Source: Limosilactobacillus panis DSM 6035 (lineage in GTDB: Bacteria > Bacillota > Bacilli > Lactobacillales > Lactobacillaceae). From it: a stretch of DNA of 39,539 bases. A model generated the notes under the pieces. It worked only from the letters and a program-made list of their open reading frames with translations. It searched no databases and was not told the origin of the DNA. A program made the translations under genes and the position numbers. The stretch lies in contig NZ_AZGM01000013.1 in NCBI RefSeq assembly GCF_001435935.1, forward strand, positions 1-39,539. Direction: 5' to 3'. Below are positions 1-8,746 of the stretch, one piece after another; position 1 is the first letter of the stretch; the number at the start of each line of letters is the position of its first letter.

Positions 1-52
1 ACGGTGGTGTGAGAGGTCGGTAATTGAACTAATCAATTACCTCCTACTCGAT
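1..52 (+). mobile_element. 3' end of a group II intron (end of domain V and all of domain VI)
   Basis: The stretch folds as an intron domain VI. GGTAATTG (19-26) pairs perfectly with CAATTACC (34-41), and the outer strands GAG-AGG (11-16) pair with CCT (43-45) and CTC (47-49). This leaves A46 bulged, as expected for the branch-point adenosine, 7 nt from a terminal AT at 51-52. The preceding ACGGTGGTGTGAGAGG matches, from memory, the junction after domain V of many bacterial group II introns. The intron body and any reverse transcriptase ORF would lie to the left of the window on the same strand. The exact 3' splice site is inferred. Confidence 0.72.
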
Positions 53-102
53 TATTCAAGCAAATTATTGTATGTTAGACTAAAAGGGCATTGTGTCGCC
101 TT

Positions 103-128
103 AATTATCAATATGTTGACATATAATT
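103..128. promoter_or_regulatory. Imperfect dyad just upstream of the azlC ribosome site
   Basis: ATATG-TTGA-CATAT (111-124) is nested in an outer AATTAT/ATAATT pair, with a CA insertion in the left arm. It touches the azlC Shine-Dalgarno site. TTGACA (116-121) and TATAAT (122-127) are adjacent, so they cannot be one promoter. An operator or a weak RNA hairpin is possible. No regulator is identified. Confidence 0.3.
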
Positions 129-140
129 GGAGGAAATTCT

Positions 141-992
141 GTGGCTAAAGCACAAATAAACCCAGAAAAAGCACGGTGGCTGGAGGTCCTCGGAATTGCC
201 ATGCCACTATGCCTAAGCTACATCCCTATTGGGTTAGCTTGCGGTATTTTGTTACATGCGGCGGGGTTCAACTTTATCATGACCCTGGTTGTATCAATTG
301 TTGTTTTCTCTGGTGGAGCCCAATTTATTTTAGCTTCATTGCTGACGATTAACGCACCACTATCATCAATATTTGTGACCTTGTTCTTCTTGGAACTACG
401 GTATGCGTTACTGGGTTCTAGTTTATCTAAGTACATTAAAAATGAATCTCAACACCTTATCTGGCTGTTTGCGGTTTCGATGAACGACGAAAACTACGCA
501 ATCAACTACCTGAAATTTGCAACGGATAAGAAGTGGACGCCAAAGGACGCCCTGCTGGTTGAACACTACTCACTGCTTTCGTGGTCAGTGGCGAACATGG
601 TCGGGGGTCTGATTGGGAGTACGATTTCAATCAACCTTGAGGTGGTTGACTTTGCCTTAACAGCCCTGTTCCTGTACATGATTGTGATGCAGGTGCAAAA
701 CCACCTGACCCTGTTGATCAGCCTGCTGACAGCAGTGCTTGCGGTCTTCTTCATGGCCCTGACGCACAGCATCCTCGGAGTTGTGATTGCTACTCTGATT
801 GCATCATTTATTGGTTTCCTGATTGAGAACACTGTTCGTCACCACAGCAAGGTTCCAGAAAAGAACTGGTTCTTATCGAAGATGTTCCGGCCGAAGATCA
901 CCCGGACGACGGTTGAGGACCAGCAGGAACGCAGTGAGCTGAAAAAGAATGGCTCGGTAGAACCGGGTAAGGACGAGACGGACGGTAAATAG
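141..992 (+). CDS. azlC: AzlC-type branched-chain amino acid exporter, large subunit
   Basis: This is the large membrane subunit of an AzlCD (LIV-E type) permease, which exports leucine, isoleucine, valine and related amino acids. The 283-residue protein is strongly hydrophobic. Its N-terminal region (GIAMPLCLSYIPIGLACG, then FSGGAQFI at about 56-63 and LELRYALLGSSL at about 84-95) is the AzlC signature. Several membrane spans follow. About 50 residues after residue 230 are charged and hydrophilic, which makes it longer than the usual 230-250 residues. The start is GTG 141, with GGAGG at 129-133 and 7 nt spacing. azlD follows directly, so the two form one transcription unit. Substrate is inferred from the family. 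Confidence 0.88.
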   Translation: MAKAQINPEKARWLEVLGIAMPLCLSYIPIGLACGILLHAAGFNFIMTLVVSIVVFSGGAQFILASLLTINAPLSSIFVTLFFLELRYALLGSSLSKYIKNESQHLIWLFAVSMNDENYAINYLKFATDKKWTPKDALLVEHYSLLSWSVANMVGGLIGSTISINLEVVDFALTALFLYMIVMQVQNHLTLLISLLTAVLAVFFMALTHSILGVVIATLIASFIGFLIENTVRHHSKVPEKNWFLSKMFRPKITRTTVEDQQERSELKKNGSVEPGKDETDGK

Positions 993-1003
993 TGGGGATA
1001 AAG

Positions 1004-1384
1004 ATGGAACAACTACTTAGTAATGCACCGGTGTTACTTGCTGACATCGGTCACAATAAAATCTTATATCACCTGGTGGTAATTGTATTGGCCGCAATTG
1101 CGGCGTTCATTCCGCGGTACTTTCCAATTCTCTTCTTCTCGACGCGGAAAATCCCGGAATGGTTTAACGAGTGGATGAAGTACGTCCCGGTGAGCCTATT
1201 CACCGCCCTAGTTGTTAAAAACGTCTTCATCACCACCGCTGGTTATCACTTTGTGCCTTTTGGTCACGTAGAACAAATCTTTGCAGCCTTGATTGTAATG
1301 GTTATTGCCTACTTTACCCGGTCGATGTCAATCTCTGTGATCGGTGGGTTAGTTGCGGTCTGGCTGCTGAGCATGGTAATTTAA
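1004..1384 (+). CDS. azlD: AzlD-type small subunit of the branched-chain amino acid exporter
   Basis: This is the small partner of AzlC, needed for export of branched-chain amino acids. The protein is about 126 residues with roughly four membrane spans. It carries the AzlD motif AFIPRYFPILFFSTRKIPEWF near the N terminus and the block SLFTALVVKNVF. The ATG at 1004 is preferred because GTGGGGA lies 7-10 nt upstream. A GTG at 992, overlapping the azlC stop, would add four residues and cannot be excluded. A terminator follows the gene at once, so the operon is azlCD only. Confidence 0.85.
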   Translation: MEQLLSNAPVLLADIGHNKILYHLVVIVLAAIAAFIPRYFPILFFSTRKIPEWFNEWMKYVPVSLFTALVVKNVFITTAGYHFVPFGHVEQIFAALIVMVIAYFTRSMSISVIGGLVAVWLLSMVI

Positions 1385-1403
1385 TATTAAAGGTAATGAT
1401 TAT

Positions 1404-1449
1404 GGGTCAGCTTTTCGATTGTCAGGCAATCGGAAGCTGGCCCTTTTTT
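1404..1449 (+). terminator. Intrinsic terminator of azlCD
   Basis: GGGTCAGCTT (1404-1413) pairs with AAGCTGGCCC (1434-1443), with an inner CGATTG/CAATCG stem, and six T residues follow. This is a classic rho-independent terminator. Confidence 0.92.
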
Positions 1450-1452
1450 AAT

Positions 1453-1488
1453 GTTCGTATTTTTAAAATAAACATAAGCGAACGTTCG
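1453..1488. promoter_or_regulatory. PurR-like half-boxes upstream of the OFA transporter
   Basis: AATGTTCGTATTT (1450-1462, reverse orientation) matches the Bacillus PurBox AWWWCCGAACWWT at 12 of 13 positions by eye. A second box in the forward orientation (CGAAC at 1479-1483) is part of the palindrome CGAACGTTCG. Their spacing (26 bp between centres) differs from the 29 bp of the other pairs. They may act as extra sites for the pair at 1575-1608. Confidence 0.45.
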
Positions 1489-1537
1489 GAATGGAAACAC
1501 CTTAAAATTAGGGATTAATTAAAATTAACAATCCCCC

Positions 1538-1566
1538 TTGTTATTACACTAATGTCGTGATACCTT
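1538..1566 (+). promoter_or_regulatory. Candidate promoter of the OFA transporter
   Basis: TTGTTA (1538-1543) and TACCTT (1561-1566) are 17 bp apart. The -10 resembles the purE -10 (TATCCT). An alternative is TTAACA (1525-1530) with ACTAAT (1548-1553), which is weaker. Confidence 0.4.
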
Positions 1567-1574
1567 TTAAACAC

Positions 1575-1608
1575 CGAATTAATCCGGATATTATTTGTTT
1601 ATTGTTCG
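1575..1608. promoter_or_regulatory. Paired PurR-like boxes (29-bp spacing) in the OFA transporter leader
   Basis: CGAAT at 1575-1579 and GTTCG at 1604-1608 are inverted, with centres 29 bp apart. The purC leader has the same arrangement (22489-22493 and 22518-22522). In both leaders the second box, GTTCGTRTTTT, lies about 13 nt before the Shine-Dalgarno site. The first box includes CCGAA and the second matches 12 of 13 PurBox positions by eye. Confidence 0.55.
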
Positions 1609-1634
1609 TATTTTTCAAAAAGGAGACGGGGTTA

Positions 1635-2870
1635 ATGGTAAAGACAAGGAATCGATATGGAGTGGCCCTCGCGGGGGTTGTTCTTCACTTGATGATTGGT
1701 GGCGTCTACGCCTGGAGTGTGTTTACAAAACCAATTGCGCAGCAGACGGGATGGAAGGAAACGGCGGTCTCGTTTGCATTTAGTTTAGCAATCTTTTTCC
1801 TGGGAATGTCAGCGGCGTTCATGGGTCGGCTGGTAGAAAAGTTTGGCCCAACCGTTACGGGGACGATTTCCAGTATCTGCTACGGGAGCGGAATCGCCCT
1901 GACTGGGCTGGCGGTTCAAAGTCACCAGCTCTGGCTGCTATACTTGGCATACGGGGTTATTGGTGGCCTGGGTCTGGGTTCGGGCTACGTTACCCCGGTT
2001 TCAACCATTATTCGGTGGTTCCCGGACAAGCGGGGACTCGCAACCGGTCTGGCAATCATGGGCTTCGGTTTCGCGGCCCTGTTGACGGGCCCAGTTGCCC
2101 AACACCTGATGGCAGTTGTTGGCCTTGCTAATACCTTCTATGTGTTGGGGATCTTCTATTTTGTCGTGATGGTTATTGCGGCCCAGTTTATTAAAAAGCC
2201 GCGGTCCCATGAGCTCCCGCAAGCAATTGCGGCAAATGCTCAACGGGTTAGCCTGACTGGCCAAGAACTGACGGCTAACCAAGCGTTAAAGACCCGGACG
2301 TTTGCTTTCCTTTGGCTTATGTTCTTTATCAACATCACCACGGGGATTGGCCTGGTTTCAGCAGCTTCACCAATGGCCCAGAACATGACGACGATGACTG
2401 CTGCGGCCGCCGCTGTGATGGTTGGAATCATCGGTCTCTTCAACGGATTTGGCCGGTTGGCTTGGGCAACCTTGTCGGATTATATTGGTCGCCCGTTGAC
2501 CTACAGCTTGATCTTCGTGTTGGACATTGTGATGCTTTTTATCCTCTTGTTCTTTAAGACACCGTTGATCTTTGCCCTGGCCCTGTGCCTGCTGATGTCG
2601 TGTTACGGTGCTGGTTTCTCAGTAATCCCCGCATACCTGGGGGATGTCTTTGGGACCAAGCAACTGGGCGCCATCCACGGTTACATCCTCACCGCCTGGG
2701 CAGCCGCCGGAATGGTGGGGCCCGTCCTCTTGTCCTACACGCACCAGGTCTTACATAATTACTACGTCACGCTGGTTGTCTTTGTAATTATTGATGCTTT
2801 GGCAATGCTCGTCTCAGTTATGATTCAAAAGGACTTTGTTGCGCATCGGGCTGTCAAAGGAGTTGACTAG
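1635..2870 (+). CDS. OFA-family MFS transporter (oxalate/formate type), candidate formate carrier
   Basis: A 411-residue major facilitator with about 12 membrane spans. The opening IGGVYAWSVFTKPI and the later FGRLAWATLSDYIGR (loop 8-9) are typical of the oxalate:formate antiporter (OFA) subfamily. Other members of that subfamily carry lactate, pyruvate or unknown anions. The ATG at 1635 has AGGAG at 1621-1625. The upstream GTG at 1557 in the same frame would add residues of no recognisable family and would overlap the regulatory boxes, so it is not used. The gene stands alone, after the azlCD terminator and before the pyr promoter. PurR-like boxes in the leader link it to purine synthesis, where formate is consumed by Fhs. 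The substrate is inferred. Confidence 0.82.
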   Translation: MVKTRNRYGVALAGVVLHLMIGGVYAWSVFTKPIAQQTGWKETAVSFAFSLAIFFLGMSAAFMGRLVEKFGPTVTGTISSICYGSGIALTGLAVQSHQLWLLYLAYGVIGGLGLGSGYVTPVSTIIRWFPDKRGLATGLAIMGFGFAALLTGPVAQHLMAVVGLANTFYVLGIFYFVVMVIAAQFIKKPRSHELPQAIAANAQRVSLTGQELTANQALKTRTFAFLWLMFFINITTGIGLVSAASPMAQNMTTMTAAAAAVMVGIIGLFNGFGRLAWATLSDYIGRPLTYSLIFVLDIVMLFILLFFKTPLIFALALCLLMSCYGAGFSVIPAYLGDVFGTKQLGAIHGYILTAWAAAGMVGPVLLSYTHQVLHNYYVTLVVFVIIDALAMLVSVMIQKDFVAHRAVKGVD

Positions 2871-2875
2871 GGGTG

Positions 2876-2904
2876 TTGACTTTTGGCCCGATAGCCGTTA
2901 TTAT
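2876..2904 (+). promoter_or_regulatory. Promoter of pyrDFE
   Basis: TTGACT (2876-2881) and TATTAT (2899-2904) are 17 bp apart, placing the transcript start near 2911, just before the PyrR-binding leader. Confidence 0.75.
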
Positions 2905-2919
2905 CATTACTAACAAATT

Positions 2920-3014
2920 TACCTTTAAACTAGTCCAGAGAGGCTAAGAAGGATTTCAATTGTGCGTTACCAAAAACGGTCTTCTTAGCCCACTGCTAAG
3001 GAGGCTTTTATTTT
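2920..3014 (+). promoter_or_regulatory. PyrR-dependent attenuator (binding loop, antiterminator, terminator)
   Basis: AGTCCAGAGAGGCT (2932-2945) is the conserved PyrR-binding loop, closed below by CCTT/AAGG. GGCTAAGAAG (2942-2951) can instead pair perfectly with CTTCTTAGCC (2981-2990) as the antiterminator. The right arm of that helix is also the left arm of the terminator CTTCTTAGC (2981-2989) / GCTAAGGAG (2995-3003), followed by GCTTTTATTTT. The three helices are mutually exclusive in the known PyrR manner. With high UMP or UTP, PyrR should hold the binding loop, leave the terminator free and shut off pyrDFE. pyrR itself is not in the window. Confidence 0.88.
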
Positions 3015-3170
3015 ACAGAATTTCTCCAGCCGCCAGCAGTGGGTTTAAAGAATCGGGTGCGGAACCATCAATCAATCTAGGGTATTTTGTTGAATACGAA
3101 AACCATTTAATTGACTCCTGTGAGAGCAAAACGGTACGGTGTTTGGCATTATTTAAGAGAAGAGAAAAAG

Positions 3171-4889
<1,719 letters not shown>

Positions 4890-4890
4890 G

Positions 4891-5526
4891 ATGAGTTACG
4901 CAGAGACAGTTGCTAAGGACCTTTTGGAAATTCACGCGGTAACCCTGAGCCCCGACAAGCCTTACACCTGGGCCAGTGGCCTGCATTCACCAATTTACAC
5001 CGATAACCGGTTAACGATTTCGTACCCGGCAGTCCGGAAATCAATCTATCAGGGGATGGCTGCCCTGATCAAGGCGCACTTCCCGGAAGTTGCCGTGGTT
5101 GCGGGAACCGCGACGGCGGGGATTCCGCACGCCGCCTGGGTGGCCGAAGAACTGGGGAAACCCCTGGTTTACGTGCGCTCCAAGCCCAAGGACCATGGTC
5201 GCGGCAAGCAAATTGAAGGAGTCCTAAAGGCCGGTGAAAAGGTGGTTGTGATTGACGACCTGATCTCCACTGGTGGGAGCGTCCTCAACGCGGTCGCCGC
5301 GGTCAACAAGGCTGGTGCGGAGGTCGTTGGTGTTGTTTCCGTTTTCACCTACCAGTTGCCAGCGGCGGACAAGAACTTCGCGGCGGCCGGTTTGGACTAC
5401 TACTCCGTTACCAACTATCCGACCCTGGTTAACGTCGCCAAGGAAAATGGCCTCATCAGTGAAGCCCACCTCTCTTCTCTGAATGAGTGGCGACAGGATC
5501 CGGCAGCTTGGAGTGCCAAGCACTAA
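4891..5526 (+). CDS. pyrE: Orotate phosphoribosyltransferase
   Basis: Joins orotate and PRPP to give OMP, the substrate of PyrF. The 211-residue protein has the type I PRTase PRPP loop IDDLISTGGS at 121-130, the flexible catalytic loop KPKDHGRGKQ at 98-107 and GTATAGIPHA at 72-81. The ATG lies 1 nt after the pyrF stop, with GGAGG at 4877-4881. Last gene of pyrDFE. The window has no pyrB, pyrC, carA or carB, so the earlier pathway genes must be elsewhere. No clear terminator follows, so some read-through into the nitroreductase gene is possible. Confidence 0.96.
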   Translation: MSYAETVAKDLLEIHAVTLSPDKPYTWASGLHSPIYTDNRLTISYPAVRKSIYQGMAALIKAHFPEVAVVAGTATAGIPHAAWVAEELGKPLVYVRSKPKDHGRGKQIEGVLKAGEKVVVIDDLISTGGSVLNAVAAVNKAGAEVVGVVSVFTYQLPAADKNFAAAGLDYYSVTNYPTLVNVAKENGLISEAHLSSLNEWRQDPAAWSAKH

Positions 5527-5549
5527 GCGGTGAAGCTTGCCGAAAGTCT

Positions 5550-5555
5550 GTTATA
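5550..5555 (+). promoter_or_regulatory. Extended -10 promoter element before the nitroreductase gene
   Basis: TGTTATAAT is an extended -10 (TGnTATAAT) about 28 nt before the start codon. No good -35 is seen at 17 bp, which is tolerable for extended -10 promoters. Confidence 0.45.
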
Positions 5556-5582
5556 ATACTTACAGAAAGTGAGTGATTATTA

Positions 5583-6248
5583 ATGGATAAGGAAGAAATT
5601 CGCCAACACGTTCTGGAGACGGCTAACCGACGTTACGCGACCAAAAAGTACGACCCGCAGCGGCACATTTCTCCGGAAGACTGGCACACCATCTTGGAAG
5701 TGGGCCGGCTTTCACCAAGTTCCTTTGGTTATGAGCCTTGGAAGTTTATCCTGATCAACTCCCCGCAGGTTAAGAAGGGCATCCGGCCCTTTGCCTGGGG
5801 TGCGGCCAACAGTCTCGACGGGGCCGACAAGTTACTGCTGATCCTGGCACGGACAGATGTGACCTACGATAGTGACTATGTTCGCCACCTGGTGGCCGAC
5901 GTTAAGCACCACCAATACTCACCAGAATCAAAGCCTTCGCAGGCCTTCAAGCACTTCCAGGAAGACGACCTGGGGATTAGAAATGACCAGGAACTCTTTG
6001 AATGGGCCAGTAAGCAGACCTACATCGCAATGGCAAACATGATGACGGCGGCAGCCGAGCTCGGCATTGACTCCTGCCCCATTGAGGGCTTCAACTACGC
6101 GCAGATGAACAACTACCTGAGCAAGCGGAGAGTTATCGACCTGCAGCACTGGCGCGTTTCGGTAATGGTCAGTTTCGGTTACCGCGACCAGCCAATCAAG
6201 CCTAAGGTTCGGCAACCGCTGATGGCAATTTACGAAGAATTAAATTAG
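5583..6248 (+). CDS. NAD(P)H-dependent nitroreductase family flavoprotein (NfsB-like)
   Basis: A 221-residue FMN enzyme of the nitroreductase superfamily. NRRYATKKYD at about 15-24 and RLSPSSFGYEPWKF at about 41-54 are the usual FMN and N-terminal dimer motifs. A region with AAAELGIDSCPIEGF (about 157-171) is the second signature. Members reduce nitroaromatics, quinones or flavins. The physiological substrate cannot be told from sequence. It has its own weak promoter after pyrE and a terminator behind, so it is probably transcribed alone. The ATG at 5583 has only a weak purine-rich site (AAAGTGAG) upstream. Confidence 0.88.
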   Translation: MDKEEIRQHVLETANRRYATKKYDPQRHISPEDWHTILEVGRLSPSSFGYEPWKFILINSPQVKKGIRPFAWGAANSLDGADKLLLILARTDVTYDSDYVRHLVADVKHHQYSPESKPSQAFKHFQEDDLGIRNDQELFEWASKQTYIAMANMMTAAAELGIDSCPIEGFNYAQMNNYLSKRRVIDLQHWRVSVMVSFGYRDQPIKPKVRQPLMAIYEELN

Positions 6249-6257
6249 AAATGAATA

Positions 6258-6305
6258 AAGCCCGTAAATCCGGCATTTAATTGCTGAATTTACGGGCTTA
6301 TTTCT
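6258..6305 (+). terminator. Terminator after the nitroreductase gene
   Basis: AAGCCCGTAAAT (6258-6269) pairs perfectly with ATTTACGGGCTT (6288-6299), followed by TATTTCTT. Confidence 0.85.
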
Positions 6306-6325
6306 TGGCCATTTTACAGAAACGG

Positions 6326-6354
6326 TTGACATTCACCACCACAACGATTAAAGT
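6326..6354 (+). promoter_or_regulatory. Promoter of the hydroxyacid dehydrogenase gene
   Basis: TTGACA (6326-6331) and TAAAGT (6349-6354) are 17 bp apart, upstream of the gene at 6410. Confidence 0.5.
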
Positions 6355-6409
6355 ATCATTAAAATATTATTAGAAACGTGGAGAGGATATTAGAGAGAAG
6401 CGGATAAGT

Positions 6410-7354
6410 ATGACACGAAAAGTTGGTGTGATTGGTCAAGGACACGTTGGTGAAACTCTGGCGAATAATCTGTTGGTGACCGGGACCGTGGATAAGCTGG
6501 TCCTAATTGATACAAACGAAAAGAAATTGAACGCGAACGTAACTGACTTCGAGGATGCGGCGGCGAACCTGCCGACCCACACAAAGGTCCTTCGTAATGA
6601 TTACGGGGCCTTGGGTGATGCCGACGTGGTGGTGATCGCGGTTGGCGATATTGGTATCCAAAATGACGACGCTAAACACGACCGCTTCATGGAACTAAAG
6701 GTGAACAGCCGCGCTGCCAAGGAGGTAGGGACCAAACTGAAGGAGGTCGGCTTTAACGGTGTGCTGGTTTCAATCAGTAACCCCTGTGACGTCATTGCGG
6801 CCCTGTTCCAAAAGTACACCGGCCTACCAAAGGACCAGGTGATTGGGACCGGGACCCTACTTGATACCGCCCGCCTCCACAAGGTTGTTGGTCAGGCCCT
6901 AAACGTTGATCCCCGCTCGGTAACCGGCTACGCACTTGGTGAGCACGGTAACTCCCAGTTTGCGGCATGGTCACAGGTCCGTGTCCTCGGGCAAAATATT
7001 ACCGACCTCGCTGCCGCCAGCGATGACCTGGACTTAGACGCCCTTGCCGAAGCAACCAAGGCTGGCGGCTACACCGTCTTCCACGGGAAACTTTACACTA
7101 ACTTCGGAATTGCGGCGGCGGCCCTGCGCCTGGTTACCGCCATCCTTAATGATGCCAACATTGAACTGCCGTGCTCCAACTTCCGTGAGGAGTACGGGAC
7201 CTACTGTGGCTACCCTGCTATCATCGGCAACGGTGGGGTGGTCAAGCAACTGCAGCTGAACCTGACGCCCGATGAGGAAAAGAAGTTGGCCAAGTCAGCA
7301 AACTACATTCGGACCCGTTTTGATGAGACTGCCCAAAAGTTGGCAGCGGAATAA
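6410..7354 (+). CDS. L-2-hydroxyisocaproate dehydrogenase (LDH/MDH superfamily)
   Basis: Reversibly reduces branched 2-oxo acids such as 2-oxoisocaproate to L-2-hydroxy acids with NADH. The 314 residues follow the L-lactate dehydrogenase fold. The Rossmann motif is at 8-13 (IGQGHVG), followed by SNPCDV at 123-128, LDTAR with Asp152 and Arg155, and GEHGNS with the catalytic His179. The remembered Weissella (L.) confusa L-HicDH is much closer than ordinary LDH. In particular, the loop VGDIGIQNDDAKHDR resembles L-HicDH and differs from the LDH active-site loop with its usual Gln. A role in disposing of branched-chain keto acids and NADH is likely. It is monocistronic. Confidence 0.85.
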   Translation: MTRKVGVIGQGHVGETLANNLLVTGTVDKLVLIDTNEKKLNANVTDFEDAAANLPTHTKVLRNDYGALGDADVVVIAVGDIGIQNDDAKHDRFMELKVNSRAAKEVGTKLKEVGFNGVLVSISNPCDVIAALFQKYTGLPKDQVIGTGTLLDTARLHKVVGQALNVDPRSVTGYALGEHGNSQFAAWSQVRVLGQNITDLAAASDDLDLDALAEATKAGGYTVFHGKLYTNFGIAAAALRLVTAILNDANIELPCSNFREEYGTYCGYPAIIGNGGVVKQLQLNLTPDEEKKLAKSANYIRTRFDETAQKLAAE

Positions 7355-7375
7355 ATTTAAAAACTCCTGATAATT

Positions 7376-7423
7376 AAAAAGCTGGAAGAAAAGTATCAGC
7401 GTGCTTTTATTCCAGCCTTTTTA
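7376..7423. terminator. Bidirectional terminator between convergent genes
   Basis: GCTGGAA (7381-7387) pairs with TTCCAGC (7410-7416), with inner GAAAAG/CTTTT pairing. A-rich and T-rich flanks let it serve both the dehydrogenase (plus) and cfa (minus). Confidence 0.85.
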
Positions 7424-7432
7424 AGTTCTCTA

Positions 7433-8611
7433 TTAATCTTTGTACATGTAGTCCCGGGTCATTGGCAGGTTCTTGCCAGAAGCCCCCTTGGTGATTAAGA
7501 ACTGGATAACATCGATGTTTCCGGATTCAAAGGAAGCGGCACATGCCTGCAGGTAGAGGTCCCACATCCGTGTGAAGCGTTCACCCATCATATCCTGGAT
7601 CTGGTTCCGGTTGGCGTTGAAGTTGGCGTCCCAGATCTCCAGGGTGTGTTGGTAGTGACGGCGGAGCATTTCCATGTCGGCCAGTTGCATGTGGTTTTCA
7701 ACAATGTGGCCAATCATTTCTTGCAGGCCGGGAATGTAGCCGCCAGGGAAGATATACTTGTTAATCCAACCGTTGTAGGCCCCACCCTGTTGCCGGGTGA
7801 TTCCGTGAATGAGGGCCACCCCATTATTACTGAGGTAACGTTGAACGTCCTTGAAGTACAACCCCAGGTTTTTCTTACCAACATGTTCAAACATCCCCAC
7901 TGAGGTGATGTAGTCCCAGGTCTGGTCACCGAGTTCCCGGTAGTCAATCAGCTTGACTTCGGCAACGTCTTCCAAGCCTTCGTCCTTAATCTTTTGTTGG
8001 ACAAAGCGGAATTGTTCTTCACTCAGGGTAACCCCGGTGACCTTGAGGCCGAATTCCTTGGCAGCGGTCAGCATCAGGGTTCCCCAGCCACAACCAATAT
8101 CCAAAAGGGTCTTGCCGGGCTTCGGGTCCAGCTTCTTCAGAATGTGGTGAACCTTGGCTTCCTGGGCCTTTGTCAGGTCATCCCAGTTGCCATCCGTGAA
8201 GTAGGCACATGAGTAGGTCATCGTGTCGTCTAACCAGAGCTTGTAGAAGTCGTTCCCCACGTCGTAGTGACTTTGCACGTCGGATTGGCTTTCCTTTTCG
8301 GAGTGCCCTTGCTTTGGTAAGAACTTGCGGAACTTGGAATTACGCATGAAACTGCCGGCGCTTTCGTAGGCGGATTCAATGAGCTTCTGGATGCTGCCGT
8401 CGATTTCAATCTTACCGTCCATGTAAGCTTCTCCGAGGGCAATTGAGGCGTTCTTGGTAACATCACGAATCGGGATCTTCTCCTTAAAGGTGATGGTTAC
8501 CTCGGGGTCGCCGTTACCGTAAACCACGCTCTTGCCATCCCAGAAGACAACCTTAACTGGGATCGTAAAAGAATGGCTTAGCAGTGACTTGTAGAACGTC
8601 TTTTCTAGCAT
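7433..8611 (-). CDS. cfa: Cyclopropane-fatty-acyl-phospholipid synthase
   Basis: Transfers a methylene group from S-adenosylmethionine to double bonds of membrane phospholipids, giving lactobacillic-type cyclopropane acids that help in acid and late growth. The 392-residue protein has an N-terminal lipid-binding region. It also has the CFA signature [15 protein letters not shown] (114-128) with MTYSCAYF (131-138), and the SAM site DIGCGWG (171-177). A C-terminal helical domain follows. The ATG at 8611 has AGAAGGA upstream. An extended -10 (TGTTATAAT on the minus strand, around 8651-8659) lies before it. It converges on the dehydrogenase gene and shares its terminator. Confidence 0.95.
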   Translation of the reverse strand: MLEKTFYKSLLSHSFTIPVKVVFWDGKSVVYGNGDPEVTITFKEKIPIRDVTKNASIALGEAYMDGKIEIDGSIQKLIESAYESAGSFMRNSKFRKFLPKQGHSEKESQSDVQSHYDVGNDFYKLWLDDTMTYSCAYFTDGNWDDLTKAQEAKVHHILKKLDPKPGKTLLDIGCGWGTLMLTAAKEFGLKVTGVTLSEEQFRFVQQKIKDEGLEDVAEVKLIDYRELGDQTWDYITSVGMFEHVGKKNLGLYFKDVQRYLSNNGVALIHGITRQQGGAYNGWINKYIFPGGYIPGLQEMIGHIVENHMQLADMEMLRRHYQHTLEIWDANFNANRNQIQDMMGERFTRMWDLYLQACAASFESGNIDVIQFLITKGASGKNLPMTRDYMYKD

Positions 8612-8650
8612 TTCAACGTTTCCTTCTTTCTCAAATTAATAGGATTATTA

Positions 8651-8659
8651 TAACACCCC
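8651..8659 (-). promoter_or_regulatory. Candidate cfa promoter (extended -10)
   Basis: Read on the minus strand, TGTTATAAT lies about 45 nt before the cfa start. TTGAAT lies upstream at a short 15-bp spacing. Confidence 0.45.
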
Positions 8660-8746
8660 GTAAATTAATTCAAGGAAAAGAAGCTTCAAATCTCCCAAAT
8701 ATTTGAAAATCCTTATATAATTATAATGATGAGAAAGGGTGATCAT

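Noticed and set aside
116-127. TTGACA directly followed by TATAAT before azlC
   Set aside because: The hexamers touch, so they cannot work as one -35/-10 pair. Neither has a good partner at 17 bp.
1557-1634. GTG start that would add 26 residues to the OFA transporter
   Set aside because: No ribosome site, the added residues do not fit the family N terminus, and the segment carries regulatory boxes.
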